64,000 nucleotides of DNA from contig NZ_JBHTDC010000001.1 in NCBI RefSeq assembly GCF_042666435.1, positions 1,840,405 through 1,904,404 on the forward strand. Direction: 5' to 3'. A program made the translations under genes and the position numbers. Source of the stretch: Allosphingosinicella sp042666435 (lineage in GTDB: Bacteria; Pseudomonadota; Alphaproteobacteria; Sphingomonadales; Sphingomonadaceae). Every line of letters begins with the position of its first letter. Position 1 is the stretch's first letter. Positions 25,348 through 33,037 of the stretch are shown here, one piece after another. The notes below the pieces were generated by a model. It was not told the origin of the DNA. It made no database searches and saw only the letters and a program-made list of their open reading frames with translations.

Positions 25348-27443
25348 ATTTTGCCGCTGATCGCGAGCGTGAAGACCGGCCCGTAGAACCGATCGCGGCT
25401 TTCGGTGAAAAGCAGGTCGTTGGTCCGGCGTCGGTCGTAGAAGCTGCGGTCGAATCCTTCCTCGGTTCCGAGCAGATTGTCGACGCTGCCCCGCACGGTC
25501 ATGCCGAGCACGTCCTTATGCTCGACGAATATCCCGACATTGCCCGGCGAGTTGGCGAAGCGGAACCTCTGGTCGAGCCTGTACCCCGGCGTCTGGGCGA
25601 AATGGTCGAGGCCCCAGCCATAGGCCCAGTCCGTCGCCGGAACGTCGTGGCGAAAATTGATGACGACGCGGCGGTAGACGTCCTCGTTGACCGCGCGCCG
25701 AACCCCCGTCACCGGGTCGTCGAGCCGGGTCCGCTGGAACTGGAGGTCGAGATCGACCTTGGCGCCGCGCCAGCCGAGCGGGTCGAGATTGACGGTGCTC
25801 GTCCACTGGACGCCGTAGAGGAGGGCGCTGTCGAGATTGCCCGGCGCCTGGCCATCCTCGCCGATTGGCACGATGTCGACGATGTCGGTGATCTGCTCGC
25901 CGTAGAGCCTCAACGTCGTCGTTCCCCAGGCGCCGAGGTTCCGGGTGGCCTCGAGATCGAGGTTCCAGCTCTGTGGCGGGACGAGATTGGCGTTGCCGCC
26001 ATTTGCCGTGCCCCCGCTCACATTGGCCGACGCGACGAAGTCGAAGAAGTTGAGCTGGCCGACCTCGCGCTCGAGACGCGCGCTGATGTCGAGCCCCGCC
26101 GTCGGACGCCACGCCAGGCTCACGAAGCCCTTGGGCCGGTAGAAAGTGCGGTCGAGCCCGTTGGGGCCGCTCTGGGTCAGCCGCGAATATTCTCCGCCGA
26201 GCGAAGCCTGCAAGGTCAGCTCGGGCGAGAGCGGCCGCCCATAGGTCAGCGTCGCCTCGGCCCGCTTCTCCTCCACCGTCCCGGTCGAATTGGGGAAGGG
26301 AATGGGGACGAATTCGCCCTCGTCATCGATCTCCTGGAGCCCGTTCTCGACCTCGAGGCTGTTGAGCGCGCCCTCCACCGAGGCCTGCCAATCCGCCGGT
26401 CCCGCCTTCCAGCGATATTCGGCGCGGGCGATCGTCTCGGCCTCGTCGCCGATCTGGGTGAAGCGCTGGCCGAGCGTCGGCGTGTCGTCCGCAAAGGTCT
26501 GGACCAGGGTCTGTGTGAACTCGTTATGCTCGAAACGGTGCAGCCCGATTAGCTTCAGCCGACCGGCGCCGAGGCCGAACTCATAATCGCCGCCGAGCTC
26601 GTAATTGTAGCGGTCGGTGATCTCGGTCACGTCGCGGAAGCGGTCGGGCTGATCCGGGCCGATTCGGGTGCCGAGCTCCTGCACGTCCTGGTCGAAGATG
26701 CCGGCGGCGGCATTGACGTTCAGGATCGATCCGTCTCCGAAGATACGCTTGAGCGATCCCGACAGTCGCGGCTCCTCGCCATAGACGGTCAACACCTCCT
26801 CGCGTCGGTCGATGATCGTGCGGTCGGGCGTGTAGACGATTTCCGGACCCGCATTGCCGTTGCGGAAACTGTTATTCTGGATACTCAATGTATAATCGAA
26901 GCCGGCCGCCTGCCCGCTGATCGAAGCTTCGCCGTTGGTGAGGCGCGCCTCGGTGCGGCGGGCGCGGATCTGGGGCCGCCAGGCGAACGAGCCGCTCATG
27001 CCGGTGGACGCGGTAATGATGTTGGCGACCTGGCCGGACAGGCCCGGCACGGCGAGCGTCGCGCCGTCGACGATGTCGATGCGGGTGACGTTGCTCGCCG
27101 AGATGCGGCTGAGTTCGGTGACCACGTCGTTCGACTTGCCGGAGAAACGCTGGCCGTTGACCAGCACGTTGGCGGTCGCCTGTCCGAGTCCGCGGCGTTC
27201 GTCCTGCTCCTCGATCGTGAACCCCGGCACCTGGCGCAGCATGTCGAGCGCCGTCTTGGGCGAGAATCGGGCGAAATCCTCCGGCGTGTAGCTCTGGGCC
27301 CCTTCGACGGCGACCGGCGCGGCCGCGACCGGAGGCGCGGCATCGCCGCTATCCTGCGCGAGCGCGGGAGAGACGGCCGCCATGGCGCTCGCGGCGAGCG
27401 CGGCGCGATATGTCCTTATCCTGGCGGATCCGACCAACCCCAA
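25344..27443 (-). CDS. TonB-dependent outer-membrane receptor
   Basis: 699-residue receptor. The N terminus has a signal peptide ending near SPALAQ. The plug domain (about residues 55-170) contains ALDMLRQVPGFTIEE, NVLVNGQRFSGKSNDV and IVDGATLAVPGLSGQVANII. The rest is beta-barrel, with many alternating-hydrophobic strands such as GWGLDHFAQTPG. The ligand cannot be inferred: there is no adjacent transporter or enzyme set. It ends in Ile rather than the common terminal Phe. Plug style resembles the sphingomonad carbohydrate- or unknown-ligand receptors. Confidence 0.9.
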   Translation of the reverse strand: MGLVGSARIRTYRAALAASAMAAVSPALAQDSGDAAPPVAAAPVAVEGAQSYTPEDFARFSPKTALDMLRQVPGFTIEEQDERRGLGQATANVLVNGQRFSGKSNDVVTELSRISASNVTRIDIVDGATLAVPGLSGQVANIITASTGMSGSFAWRPQIRARRTEARLTNGEASISGQAAGFDYTLSIQNNSFRNGNAGPEIVYTPDRTIIDRREEVLTVYGEEPRLSGSLKRIFGDGSILNVNAAAGIFDQDVQELGTRIGPDQPDRFRDVTEITDRYNYELGGDYEFGLGAGRLKLIGLHRFEHNEFTQTLVQTFADDTPTLGQRFTQIGDEAETIARAEYRWKAGPADWQASVEGALNSLEVENGLQEIDDEGEFVPIPFPNSTGTVEEKRAEATLTYGRPLSPELTLQASLGGEYSRLTQSGPNGLDRTFYRPKGFVSLAWRPTAGLDISARLEREVGQLNFFDFVASANVSGGTANGGNANLVPPQSWNLDLEATRNLGAWGTTTLRLYGEQITDIVDIVPIGEDGQAPGNLDSALLYGVQWTSTVNLDPLGWRGAKVDLDLQFQRTRLDDPVTGVRRAVNEDVYRRVVINFRHDVPATDWAYGWGLDHFAQTPGYRLDQRFRFANSPGNVGIFVEHKDVLGMTVRGSVDNLLGTEEGFDRSFYDRRRTNDLLFTESRDRFYGPVFTLAISGKI

Positions 27444-27593
27444 GATGCCCTCCTTCCGGCTGTAGCGCTGTGTTGCGGCGGCAAAGCACGTTGAAAAGCA
27501 AATGTCTATGGGAGTGAAACCGAATTGGGCGGCATTTTCGACCAGAGTCGGTCTCTTTCAGACCAACGGCCGCGCCGCGCCGGATCGCCCGAA

Positions 27594-27619
27594 GGAACCC
27601 GCCGCCCAATGCGCTGGTT
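27594..27619 (+). promoter_or_regulatory. Candidate EcfG-type promoter upstream of SDR gene
   Basis: GGAAC at 27594-27598, 17 bases, then GGTT at 27616-27619. Spacing is identical to the promoter at 7291, and the first bases after GGAAC are similarly C/G-rich. One mismatch to CGTT. The SDR start codon at 27648 follows with AAGGAG 8-13 bases upstream. Confidence 0.5.
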
Positions 27620-27647
27620 CTCCTCCGCGAAGGCAAGGAGTGAAGCC

Positions 27648-28505
27648 ATGTCAGACACCGGCACGATCGACATGATCCACGAGGATCAACTTCCCGGCCA
27701 CGAGAGCGCGCTGGAACCGAAACCTGACTGGGAGCCGCTTTATCCGGGCTCCGGCCGGCTCGAAGGCAAGGTAGCGCTGGTCACGGGCGCGGACAGCGGC
27801 ATCGGCCGGGCGGTGGCGGCGCTCTACGCCCGCGAGGGGGCCGACATCGCCATCCTCTATCTGTGCGAACATGACGACGCGGCCGAGACGAAGGCGATCG
27901 TCGAGGCGGAGGGCCGGAAGGCGATCACGATCGCCGGCGACCTGGGCGACAAGGCCTTTTGCGACCGCGCCGTCGCCGAGACGGTGGAGAAGCTGGGGGG
28001 CATCGACATACTCGTCAACAATGCCGGCGAGCAGCATCCCGACAAGGACATCACCGACATCACCGAGGAGCAACTGAAGCGCACCTTCCAGACCAACATC
28101 TTCTCGATGTTCTTCCTGACCCAGGCGGTGCGGCCCCACCTCAAGAAGGGCGCGGCGATCGTCAATTGCACGTCGATCACCATGTACCAGGGGTCGAAGG
28201 AGCTGCTCGATTATTCGAGCACCAAGGGCGCCATCACCGCCTTCACCCGTTCGCTGTCGGAGAATCTGGTCGGCGAGGGAATCCGGGTCAATGCGGTCGC
28301 GCCGGGGCCGATCTGGACGCCGCTCAATCCGTTCGGCGGCTCCAGCCCGGAAAAGATGGAGCATTTCGGCGAGGACACGCCGATGGGCCGGCCCGGCCAG
28401 CCCAACGAGGTCGCGCCGAGCTTCCTGTTCCTCGCCTGCGAGGATTCGCGCTACATGTCGGGACAGGTGCTCCATCCCAATGGAGGCACCATCGTCGGCG
28501 GCTAG
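27648..28505 (+). CDS. SDR family oxidoreductase (general-stress YdaD/YghA type)
   Basis: 285-residue short-chain dehydrogenase. NAD(P) site ALVTGADSGIGRAVA, LVNNAGEQHP strand, catalytic Ser in NCTSIT and the YSSTKGA (Y-x3-K) motif, then VNAVAPGPIWTPL. The N-terminal extension with DQLPGHESALEPKPDWEP..YPGSGRLEGK is characteristic of the general-stress subgroup (B. subtilis YdaD/GSP39, E. coli YghA). The ATG at 27648 is preceded by AAGGAG. A near-consensus EcfG promoter upstream agrees with a stress role. Substrate unknown. Confidence 0.93.
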   Translation: MSDTGTIDMIHEDQLPGHESALEPKPDWEPLYPGSGRLEGKVALVTGADSGIGRAVAALYAREGADIAILYLCEHDDAAETKAIVEAEGRKAITIAGDLGDKAFCDRAVAETVEKLGGIDILVNNAGEQHPDKDITDITEEQLKRTFQTNIFSMFFLTQAVRPHLKKGAAIVNCTSITMYQGSKELLDYSSTKGAITAFTRSLSENLVGEGIRVNAVAPGPIWTPLNPFGGSSPEKMEHFGEDTPMGRPGQPNEVAPSFLFLACEDSRYMSGQVLHPNGGTIVGG

Positions 28506-28563
28506 GTTTTTCGGCGCGAGCGAACCTGCTATAGCCGCGATGAACGGCGACAGGGGGCGGAAC

Positions 28564-28983
28564 ATGCTGCGGATCATCGGCGCTATCGTCGCGGGCACGG
28601 TCTCGGCGTTCGCGGTGATCTGGCTGATCGAGGCGGTCGGACATGTCGCCTTTCCGCTTCCCGAAGATCTGGACCTGCGCGATCCGGAACTCGTCGCCCA
28701 GGCGCTGCCGTCTATCCCGCTGCCGGCGAAGCTGATCGTCGTCTTCGCCTGGTTCGCGGGCGCGCTCTCGGGCGGCTTTGTCGCTGGCCGCATCGCGGGC
28801 GGCAGGTGGACGCCCTGGCTCGTCGCCGCGCTGGTGGCGTGCGGCGGGATCATGACCATCCTGATGATTCCGCATCCCGTATGGATGCAAATCGCGGCGA
28901 TAGTGGCGCCGCTGCTGGGCGGACTGGGGGCGAGTCATCTCGCGGGCGTTTCGCACGAGGAGGCCGGCGATGCGCGTCCATAA
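28564..28983 (+). CDS. Small four-helix membrane protein, unknown
   Basis: 139-residue protein with four hydrophobic segments (IIGAIVAGTVSAFAVIWLI, LIVVFAWFAGALSGGFVAG, LVAALVACGGIMTILMI, IAAIVAPLLGGLGASHL). An acidic loop lies between helices 1 and 2 and the tail is acidic. The ATG at 28564 has GGGGGCGG just upstream; an in-frame ATG at 28540 is the alternative. The 3' end overlaps the Mpo1-like gene by 14 bases, so this starts a three-gene operon with that gene and the Crp/Fnr regulator. Confidence 0.8.
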   Translation: MLRIIGAIVAGTVSAFAVIWLIEAVGHVAFPLPEDLDLRDPELVAQALPSIPLPAKLIVVFAWFAGALSGGFVAGRIAGGRWTPWLVAALVACGGIMTILMIPHPVWMQIAAIVAPLLGGLGASHLAGVSHEEAGDARP

Positions 28984-29323
28984 GAGCTTCGGGGAATTTT
29001 GGCCTTTCTACCTGCGCGAGCATTCGCAGCCACGCACTCGCGCCTTCCATTATGCCGGGACCAGCCTGGTCGTGCTGCTGGCGCTGGCGGCGGTGGTCAC
29101 GGGCGAATGGTGGCTGCTCGTCGCGATGCCGGTCGCGGGCTACGCCTTCGCCTGGACGAGCCATGCCGCCATCGAGCGCAACCGACCGGCCACCTTCACC
29201 TATCCGCTCTGGTCGCTTCGCGCCGATTTCAGGATGTGGTGGCTGTGGCTCACCGGCCGGCTCGGACCCGAGCTCGCGGCGGCGCGGCTTCCGGACGACG
29301 CCGCGCGCGAAGGGCATTCATGA
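28970..29323 (+). CDS. DUF962/Mpo1-like membrane protein
   Basis: 117-residue protein of the DUF962 (YGL010w/Mpo1) family. It has the N-terminal FGEFWPFYLREHSQPRTRAFHYAG block, two hydrophobic helices, a SHAAIERNRPATFTYPLWSL segment and a FRMWWLWLTGRL helix. In yeast, Mpo1 is an Fe-dependent dioxygenase acting on 2-hydroxy fatty acids in phytosphingosine breakdown. A related lipid role in a sphingolipid-containing bacterium is attractive but only inferred. ATGA overlap with the next gene. Confidence 0.85.
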   Translation: MRVHKSFGEFWPFYLREHSQPRTRAFHYAGTSLVVLLALAAVVTGEWWLLVAMPVAGYAFAWTSHAAIERNRPATFTYPLWSLRADFRMWWLWLTGRLGPELAAARLPDDAAREGHS

Positions 29324-30069
29324 AATCGGACACGCTTATCCACGCCGACGCAACCGACCGCCTGGTCCGAAAGCTTCGGGTGCGCGATCTGCTGTCGGAC
29401 GAGGAGGAGCGGGCGCTCGCCGCGAGCGTGAGCGAGGTGCGCACCTTCGGCCCCGGCGAGACCCTGGTGCGGGCGGGCGTGGCGGTCAGCGAATGCAACC
29501 TCCTCGTCGAGGGCATGGTCTGCCGCTACAAGGATCTCGCGGACGGGCAGCGCCAGATATTGGAGCTGCATGTGCCCGGCGATTTCGTCGACCTCCACAG
29601 CTTCCTGCTGAAACGTCTCGAGCACAATATCGGATCGCTGACGCCGGTCCGGATCGCCTTCGTCCCGCATGAGGCGATGAAGCGCGTCACCGAGGAGCAT
29701 CCCCACCTCGCGCGCATGTTGTGGTTCTCGACCCTGCTCGACGCCGCCATCCACCGCGAATGGATCTTGTCGATGGGGCGGAGGACGGCGCTGGCCCGGA
29801 TCGCCCACATATTGTGCGAGCTGTTCGTCCGGATGCAGGTCGTCGGGCTCGCCACCGAGCGCGGCTACAGCCTGCCGTTGACGCAGGCGGACCTGGCCGA
29901 TGCGACGGGTCTCACCCCCGTCCACGTCAACCGGATGCTGAAGAAGCTGCGCGACGACGATCTGCTCACCTTTCGCGGGGGTGATGTCGTCGTCCACGAT
30001 TGGGAGCGGCTGCGGCGGACGGCCGAGTTCAGCCCGGCCTATCTTTTCCTGGAGCGGCGTCCCCGCTGA
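29320..30069 (+). CDS. Crp/Fnr family transcriptional regulator
   Basis: 249-residue regulator. An N-terminal cyclic-nucleotide-binding-like beta barrel (FGPGETLVRAGVAVSECNLLVEG) is followed by a long dimerisation helix and a winged helix-turn-helix (LTQADLADATGLTPVHVNRMLKKLR). The four-cysteine iron-sulfur signature of true FNR is absent, so the sensed signal is unknown. The ATG at 29320 overlaps the stop of the Mpo1-like gene. Being third in this operon, it may control its neighbours. Confidence 0.9.
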   Translation: MKSDTLIHADATDRLVRKLRVRDLLSDEEERALAASVSEVRTFGPGETLVRAGVAVSECNLLVEGMVCRYKDLADGQRQILELHVPGDFVDLHSFLLKRLEHNIGSLTPVRIAFVPHEAMKRVTEEHPHLARMLWFSTLLDAAIHREWILSMGRRTALARIAHILCELFVRMQVVGLATERGYSLPLTQADLADATGLTPVHVNRMLKKLRDDDLLTFRGGDVVVHDWERLRRTAEFSPAYLFLERRPR

Positions 30070-30073
30070 CAGG

Positions 30074-30514
30074 TCAGAGGTTCCGCACCTCGAAGCCGGC
30101 CCGCGCGACGAGCCGCTCGGCGACCATGGCGCGGTGGCAGCAGGCGGCATCCGCCTCGAAGCAAAGCAGGGCGGCGTGCCGCTCGCCGGCCGCCGCAAAT
30201 GCCGTCTCCATCGCGAGCGCCGCTTCCGGGGTTTCCAATTGCTCTTCGTAGATCGCGCGCATCTCGGCGATCCTGCCCTTGCGCGCCGCATCGCGCCCCG
30301 CCTTCGGGGTGCCGAGGGGGCGCAGATGAAGATAGTCGATGCCGCGTTCGCGCAGGGCGCCGGCGAGGGCTGTCTTGGAGAAACCGGGCCGGCGGGAGGC
30401 CGCCACGGCGCGGACATCGATCAGCAACGCGACTCCGGCCGCGTCGAGCTGGTCGAGGAACTCCTCGACCGTCTTGCCTTCATAGCCGATCGTCGAGAGC
30501 GGGGGCTTCGTCAT
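30074..30514 (-). CDS. DUF488 family protein
   Basis: 146-residue protein. DUF488 hallmarks: STIGYEGKTVEEFLDQL at the N terminus, LIDVRAVAASRRPGFSK, the YLHLRPLGTPKAGRD block and LLCFEADAACCHRAMVAERL with paired cysteines and His. No biochemical role is firmly established. It is convergent with the Crp/Fnr gene, with only four bases between the stops. It overlaps the upstream small gene by 35 bases on the same strand. Confidence 0.9.
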   Translation of the reverse strand: MTKPPLSTIGYEGKTVEEFLDQLDAAGVALLIDVRAVAASRRPGFSKTALAGALRERGIDYLHLRPLGTPKAGRDAARKGRIAEMRAIYEEQLETPEAALAMETAFAAAGERHAALLCFEADAACCHRAMVAERLVARAGFEVRNL

Positions 30515-30740
30515 CGTGAGCGGGCATAGCAGCTTCCGAGCCGCGCCGCATCGGCAAGGACCAGGCGATCTGTTCGCGAAGAGAGGCTTCGAGGGATTCG
30601 AGCCCCGCCTGCCGCGCCTCGGCCCGCTTCACCAGCAGCCGCGCCAGCACCTGCTCGCGATTCGACGGCAGCCAGCGGAGCCGGCGGCCCGCCGCGACAG
30701 CCTGGAAGAGACGGTGTGACAGACGTGGCATCAGGTGCAT
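30480..30740 (-). CDS. Hypothetical small basic protein
   Basis: 86-residue reading frame of unknown function. It is rich in Arg/Leu/Ala in its first half (LSHRLFQAVAAGRRLRWL, RLLVKRAEARQAGLESLEASL), which would form amphipathic helices, and acidic at its C terminus. An internal ATG gives MPRLSHRL as an alternative start. It overlaps the DUF488 start by 35 bases on the same strand, compatible with translational coupling. No family recognised; it may be real because the frame stays open and is followed closely by DUF488. Confidence 0.45.
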   Translation of the reverse strand: MHLMPRLSHRLFQAVAAGRRLRWLPSNREQVLARLLVKRAEARQAGLESLEASLREQIAWSLPMRRGSEAAMPAHDDEAPALDDRL

Positions 30741-30855
30741 CCCGTTCGAGCGCGCCTCCGCCGCTGAAGTTCGCCGCGTTTCGCCGCGAACGTTCCGCCG
30801 GAGTGTCTCGAACGCTATGGCCTGCCCGTTTTACGAACGGTTAAGACGCCGAAAA

Positions 30856-31143
30856 TCAGTCGAAAATTTCTTCGAGGAAGCTTTTCTTGCGCTTGCGATA
30901 AGGCTGGTCATAGCCCGAATTATAGCCGCCGCCGAAACCGGGACGGGGCGCGTGGCCGGCATGGGGCGGATCGGCTGCGCGGGGTGGCGCGCTGGCGGCG
31001 GCGCTGCGCTCGATGATCTTGTCGAGTTCGCCCCGGTCCAGCCAGACGCCGCGGCAGGTCGGACAATAATCGATCTCGATATTCTGCCGGTCGCTCATCA
31101 CCAGCGGCGTGCGGTCGACGGGACAGACCATGGGTTCGGCCAT
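30856..31143 (-). CDS. Zinc-ribbon (zf-TFIIB type) protein
   Basis: 95-residue protein with an N-terminal zinc ribbon: CPVDRTPL then YCPTCRGVWLDRGELDKI, two CxxC/CxxD-type pairs in the usual zf-TFIIB spacing. A Gly/Tyr/Pro-rich linker follows, then a basic segment KRKKSFLEEIFD. Members of this group are small and of unknown function; zinc binding is inferred from the cysteines. AAAGGAA lies just upstream of the ATG on the minus strand. It is divergent from the sigma-54-type PspC unit. Confidence 0.85.
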   Translation of the reverse strand: MAEPMVCPVDRTPLVMSDRQNIEIDYCPTCRGVWLDRGELDKIIERSAAASAPPRAADPPHAGHAPRPGFGGGYNSGYDQPYRKRKKSFLEEIFD

Positions 31144-31252
31144 AGGGGTTCCTTTCCTTTGCTCTCAAAGCTAGGGGCCCGCCTGCCTGGCTTCAACCTT
31201 GCGTTCGAAAGCGGACACGTCAGTACGCTAATGGACGGGCACTGCTCCTCCA

Positions 31253-31331
31253 CATTTCCCAACAAGCCGCGAAATTTCCCAACATTGGGCGCCGATTAAG
31301 CCGCCTGTGCGCCGTATGGACTGGGAAATTT
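31253..31331. promoter_or_regulatory. Candidate enhancer elements (three AAATTTCCCA copies)
   Basis: CATTTCCCAAC at 31253-31263, AAATTTCCCAAC at 31272-31283 and the inverted TGGGAAATTT at 31322-31331. They lie about 25 to 105 bases upstream of a -24/-12 promoter, the zone where enhancer-binding activators of sigma-54 RNA polymerase bind. The motif is AT-rich in an otherwise GC-rich region. The bound activator (possibly PspF-like) is not encoded nearby. Confidence 0.5.
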
Positions 31332-31356
31332 CTGTCTTTCCGCCAATTTCGGCTTT

Positions 31357-31372
31357 TGGCACGCTCCCTGCA
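31357..31372 (+). promoter_or_regulatory. Candidate sigma-54 (-24/-12) promoter
   Basis: TGGCACG-CTCC-CTGCA at 31357-31372, against the RpoN consensus TGGCACG-N4-TTGCA: one mismatch, with the invariant GG (31358-31359) and GC (31370-31371) exactly ten bases apart. Expected transcription start is near 31383, about 40 bases before the ATG of the 35-residue peptide. Confidence 0.7.
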
Positions 31373-31423
31373 ATCCTGCTGGCATGGCCCGGATGGTCCG
31401 GGTCGGTTCAGGGAGACAGTACA

Positions 31424-31531
31424 ATGACCTACGCCAATCTTCACCAGTTCGCCGCCTCGATCGTCGGCGCGCTCTTCGCCACCACGCTCTTCGTCACCGC
31501 CGCCGTCGGCCCGGTCGGTCAGTTCATCTGA
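31424..31531 (+). CDS. 35-residue hydrophobic peptide upstream of PspC
   Basis: Very small gene of 36 codons including the stop. The peptide begins MTYANLHQFAASIVGALF and continues as one hydrophobic helix to about residue 28, ending with VGPVGQFI, so it is a predicted single-span membrane peptide or a short signal-type peptide. GGGAGA lies nine bases upstream of the ATG. It is the first gene behind the sigma-54-type promoter and is followed 40 bases later by the pspC gene. The function is unknown; a membrane-stress role is inferred from context. Confidence 0.65.
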   Translation: MTYANLHQFAASIVGALFATTLFVTAAVGPVGQFI

Positions 31532-31571
31532 TCGGCCGGTGCGCCACAATCCCATCATCAAGGCCAATGAC

Positions 31572-31757
31572 ATGAACAGCCGCTACGCGCTCGACAAAGG
31601 CAATGCGAAACTGATGGGCGTCTGCTCCGGTTTCGCCCGGTGGATGGACGTCGATCCTCTCCTCGTCCGGGTGACCTTCGTCCTGCTCGCCCTCTATCTG
31701 GGGCCTTTGGCCCTCCTCGCTTACCTGCTGACCGGCCTGTTCGCCGGCCAGGATTGA
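31572..31757 (+). CDS. PspC domain protein
   Basis: 61-residue minimal PspC (PF04024): SRYALDKGNAKLMGVCSGFARWMDVDPLLVRVTFVLLAL-type organisation, with one amphipathic N-terminal part and a hydrophobic C-terminal half of two short spans. In enterobacteria PspC is an inner-membrane sensor of the phage-shock response, which is sigma-54 dependent; this fits the promoter seen upstream. Here pspA, pspB and pspF are absent. An in-frame start at 31539 would give 72 residues; the ATG at 31572 gives the standard domain start. Confidence 0.88.
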   Translation: MNSRYALDKGNAKLMGVCSGFARWMDVDPLLVRVTFVLLALYLGPLALLAYLLTGLFAGQD

Positions 31758-31767
31758 GCGTCCGGCG

Positions 31768-31872
31768 ATGAGAAGAAGCCTCGCCCGAATCTGCCTCTAC
31801 CGCCTGCAAATGCTGCTCGCGCGCCGCGAACTGGGGCTTTCGACCCGCGGCGAGCGCCCTTCCCCGCGCTAG
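31768..31872 (+). CDS. Possible 34-residue basic peptide
   Basis: Open frame of 34 codons plus TAG starting with an ATG 10 bases after the pspC stop. The peptide is strongly basic (MRRSLARICLYRLQMLLARREL...), with an amphipathic helical look. No convincing ribosome binding site precedes it, so it may be untranslated. Reported because it directly follows the sigma-54/PspC unit on the same strand and could be part of it. Confidence 0.3.
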   Translation: MRRSLARICLYRLQMLLARRELGLSTRGERPSPR

Positions 31873-31911
31873 ACGCGGCGCGAAGACAACGATCCACAAA
31901 GGCAGCGCCGA

Positions 31912-33000
31912 TCAGATCGGCAGCCCGAGCTGTGGCGGCGCGGCGTCCGGCGCCTCGAGCCCCGACAAAGTGAGCCCCAGCAGGCGAACGCCTTTCTCCA
32001 TCGGGAGCAGCCCGCGCAGCAGCGACACGCCGATTGCGAGGAACTGCTCCCTGTCCGGAACCGCCGCCGGGAGCGATCGGGCGCGGGTCACGATCCGGAA
32101 ATCCTGAAACTTCACCTTGAGCGTCACGGTTCGGCCGCTGATCGATCGCTCGGCGATGCGGCTCCAGACGGTCGCGGCGATCCGGTCGAGTTCGGCGACG
32201 AGATCGGCCTCGGTTTTAAGGTCGTTCATGAATGTGTCCTCGGCGCCGATCGACTTGCGCTCGCGGTCGGCGCGCACCTGGCGGTGACAGATGGCGCGGG
32301 CGAGGTCGTGATAATAGGGGCCGGAGCTTCCGAAATTTCTCTGGAGGAATTCGAGGCTGCACGCGCGCAGATCCGCGCCGGTCTCGATGCCGAGCCTCGC
32401 CATCTTCGCCGCGGTGACCGGACCGACGCCGTGGAAGCGCTTGACCGGTAGGCCGGCGACGAAGGCCGGCCCCTGCCGCGGCGTCACGACGCACAAGCCG
32501 TCCGGCTTGTTCTGGTCGCTGGCCAGCTTGGCGAGGAATTTGTTGTAGGAAACCCCGGCCGAGGCGGTGAGGCCGGTCTCCGCGCGGATACGGGCGCGTA
32601 TCTCGACGGCGATCGCGGTGGCGGAGCCGATCCCGCGCAAATCTTCCGTGACGTCGAGATAGGCCTCGTCCAGGCTCAAGGGTTCGACATGCGGCGTGTA
32701 GTCGGCGAAGATTGCGCGTATCTGGTTGGAGACGGCGCGATAGGCGTCGAAGCGCGGCTTGACGAAGATGAGGCCGGGGCAGCGGCGCCTGGCCGTCGCC
32801 GACGGCATCGCGGAACGGATTCCGAAGCGGCGCGCCTCGTAGCTGGCGGCGGCCACCACGCCCCGCCCCGACGAACCTCCCACCGCGACCGGCTTGCCGC
32901 GAAGCGCAGGATCGTCGCGCTGTTCGACCGACGCGTAAAAGGCATCCATGTCGACATGGATGATCTTGCGGACAGTCCCGGTGTCGCCTGCCTCGTTCAC
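31912..33000 (-). CDS. dinB: DNA polymerase IV
   Basis: 362-residue Y-family translesion polymerase. Catalytic motifs are intact: IIHVDMDAFYASVEQRDDP at the N terminus with the first metal-binding Asp, and LSLDEAYLDVT with the Asp-Glu pair. AAASYEARRFGIRSAMP and the ASDQNKPDGL block are standard, as are the helix-hairpin-helix and little-finger domains. The start is GTG at 33000. The C terminus ends QLGLPI without an obvious full beta-clamp motif QLxLF, though QLGLPI may serve as one. Confidence 0.94.
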   Translation of the reverse strand: MNEAGDTGTVRKIIHVDMDAFYASVEQRDDPALRGKPVAVGGSSGRGVVAAASYEARRFGIRSAMPSATARRRCPGLIFVKPRFDAYRAVSNQIRAIFADYTPHVEPLSLDEAYLDVTEDLRGIGSATAIAVEIRARIRAETGLTASAGVSYNKFLAKLASDQNKPDGLCVVTPRQGPAFVAGLPVKRFHGVGPVTAAKMARLGIETGADLRACSLEFLQRNFGSSGPYYHDLARAICHRQVRADRERKSIGAEDTFMNDLKTEADLVAELDRIAATVWSRIAERSISGRTVTLKVKFQDFRIVTRARSLPAAVPDREQFLAIGVSLLRGLLPMEKGVRLLGLTLSGLEAPDAAPPQLGLPI

Positions 33001-33037
33001 GCCCTGTTCTTTACGCGAGCGGGCGCCCGGAGGAAAG

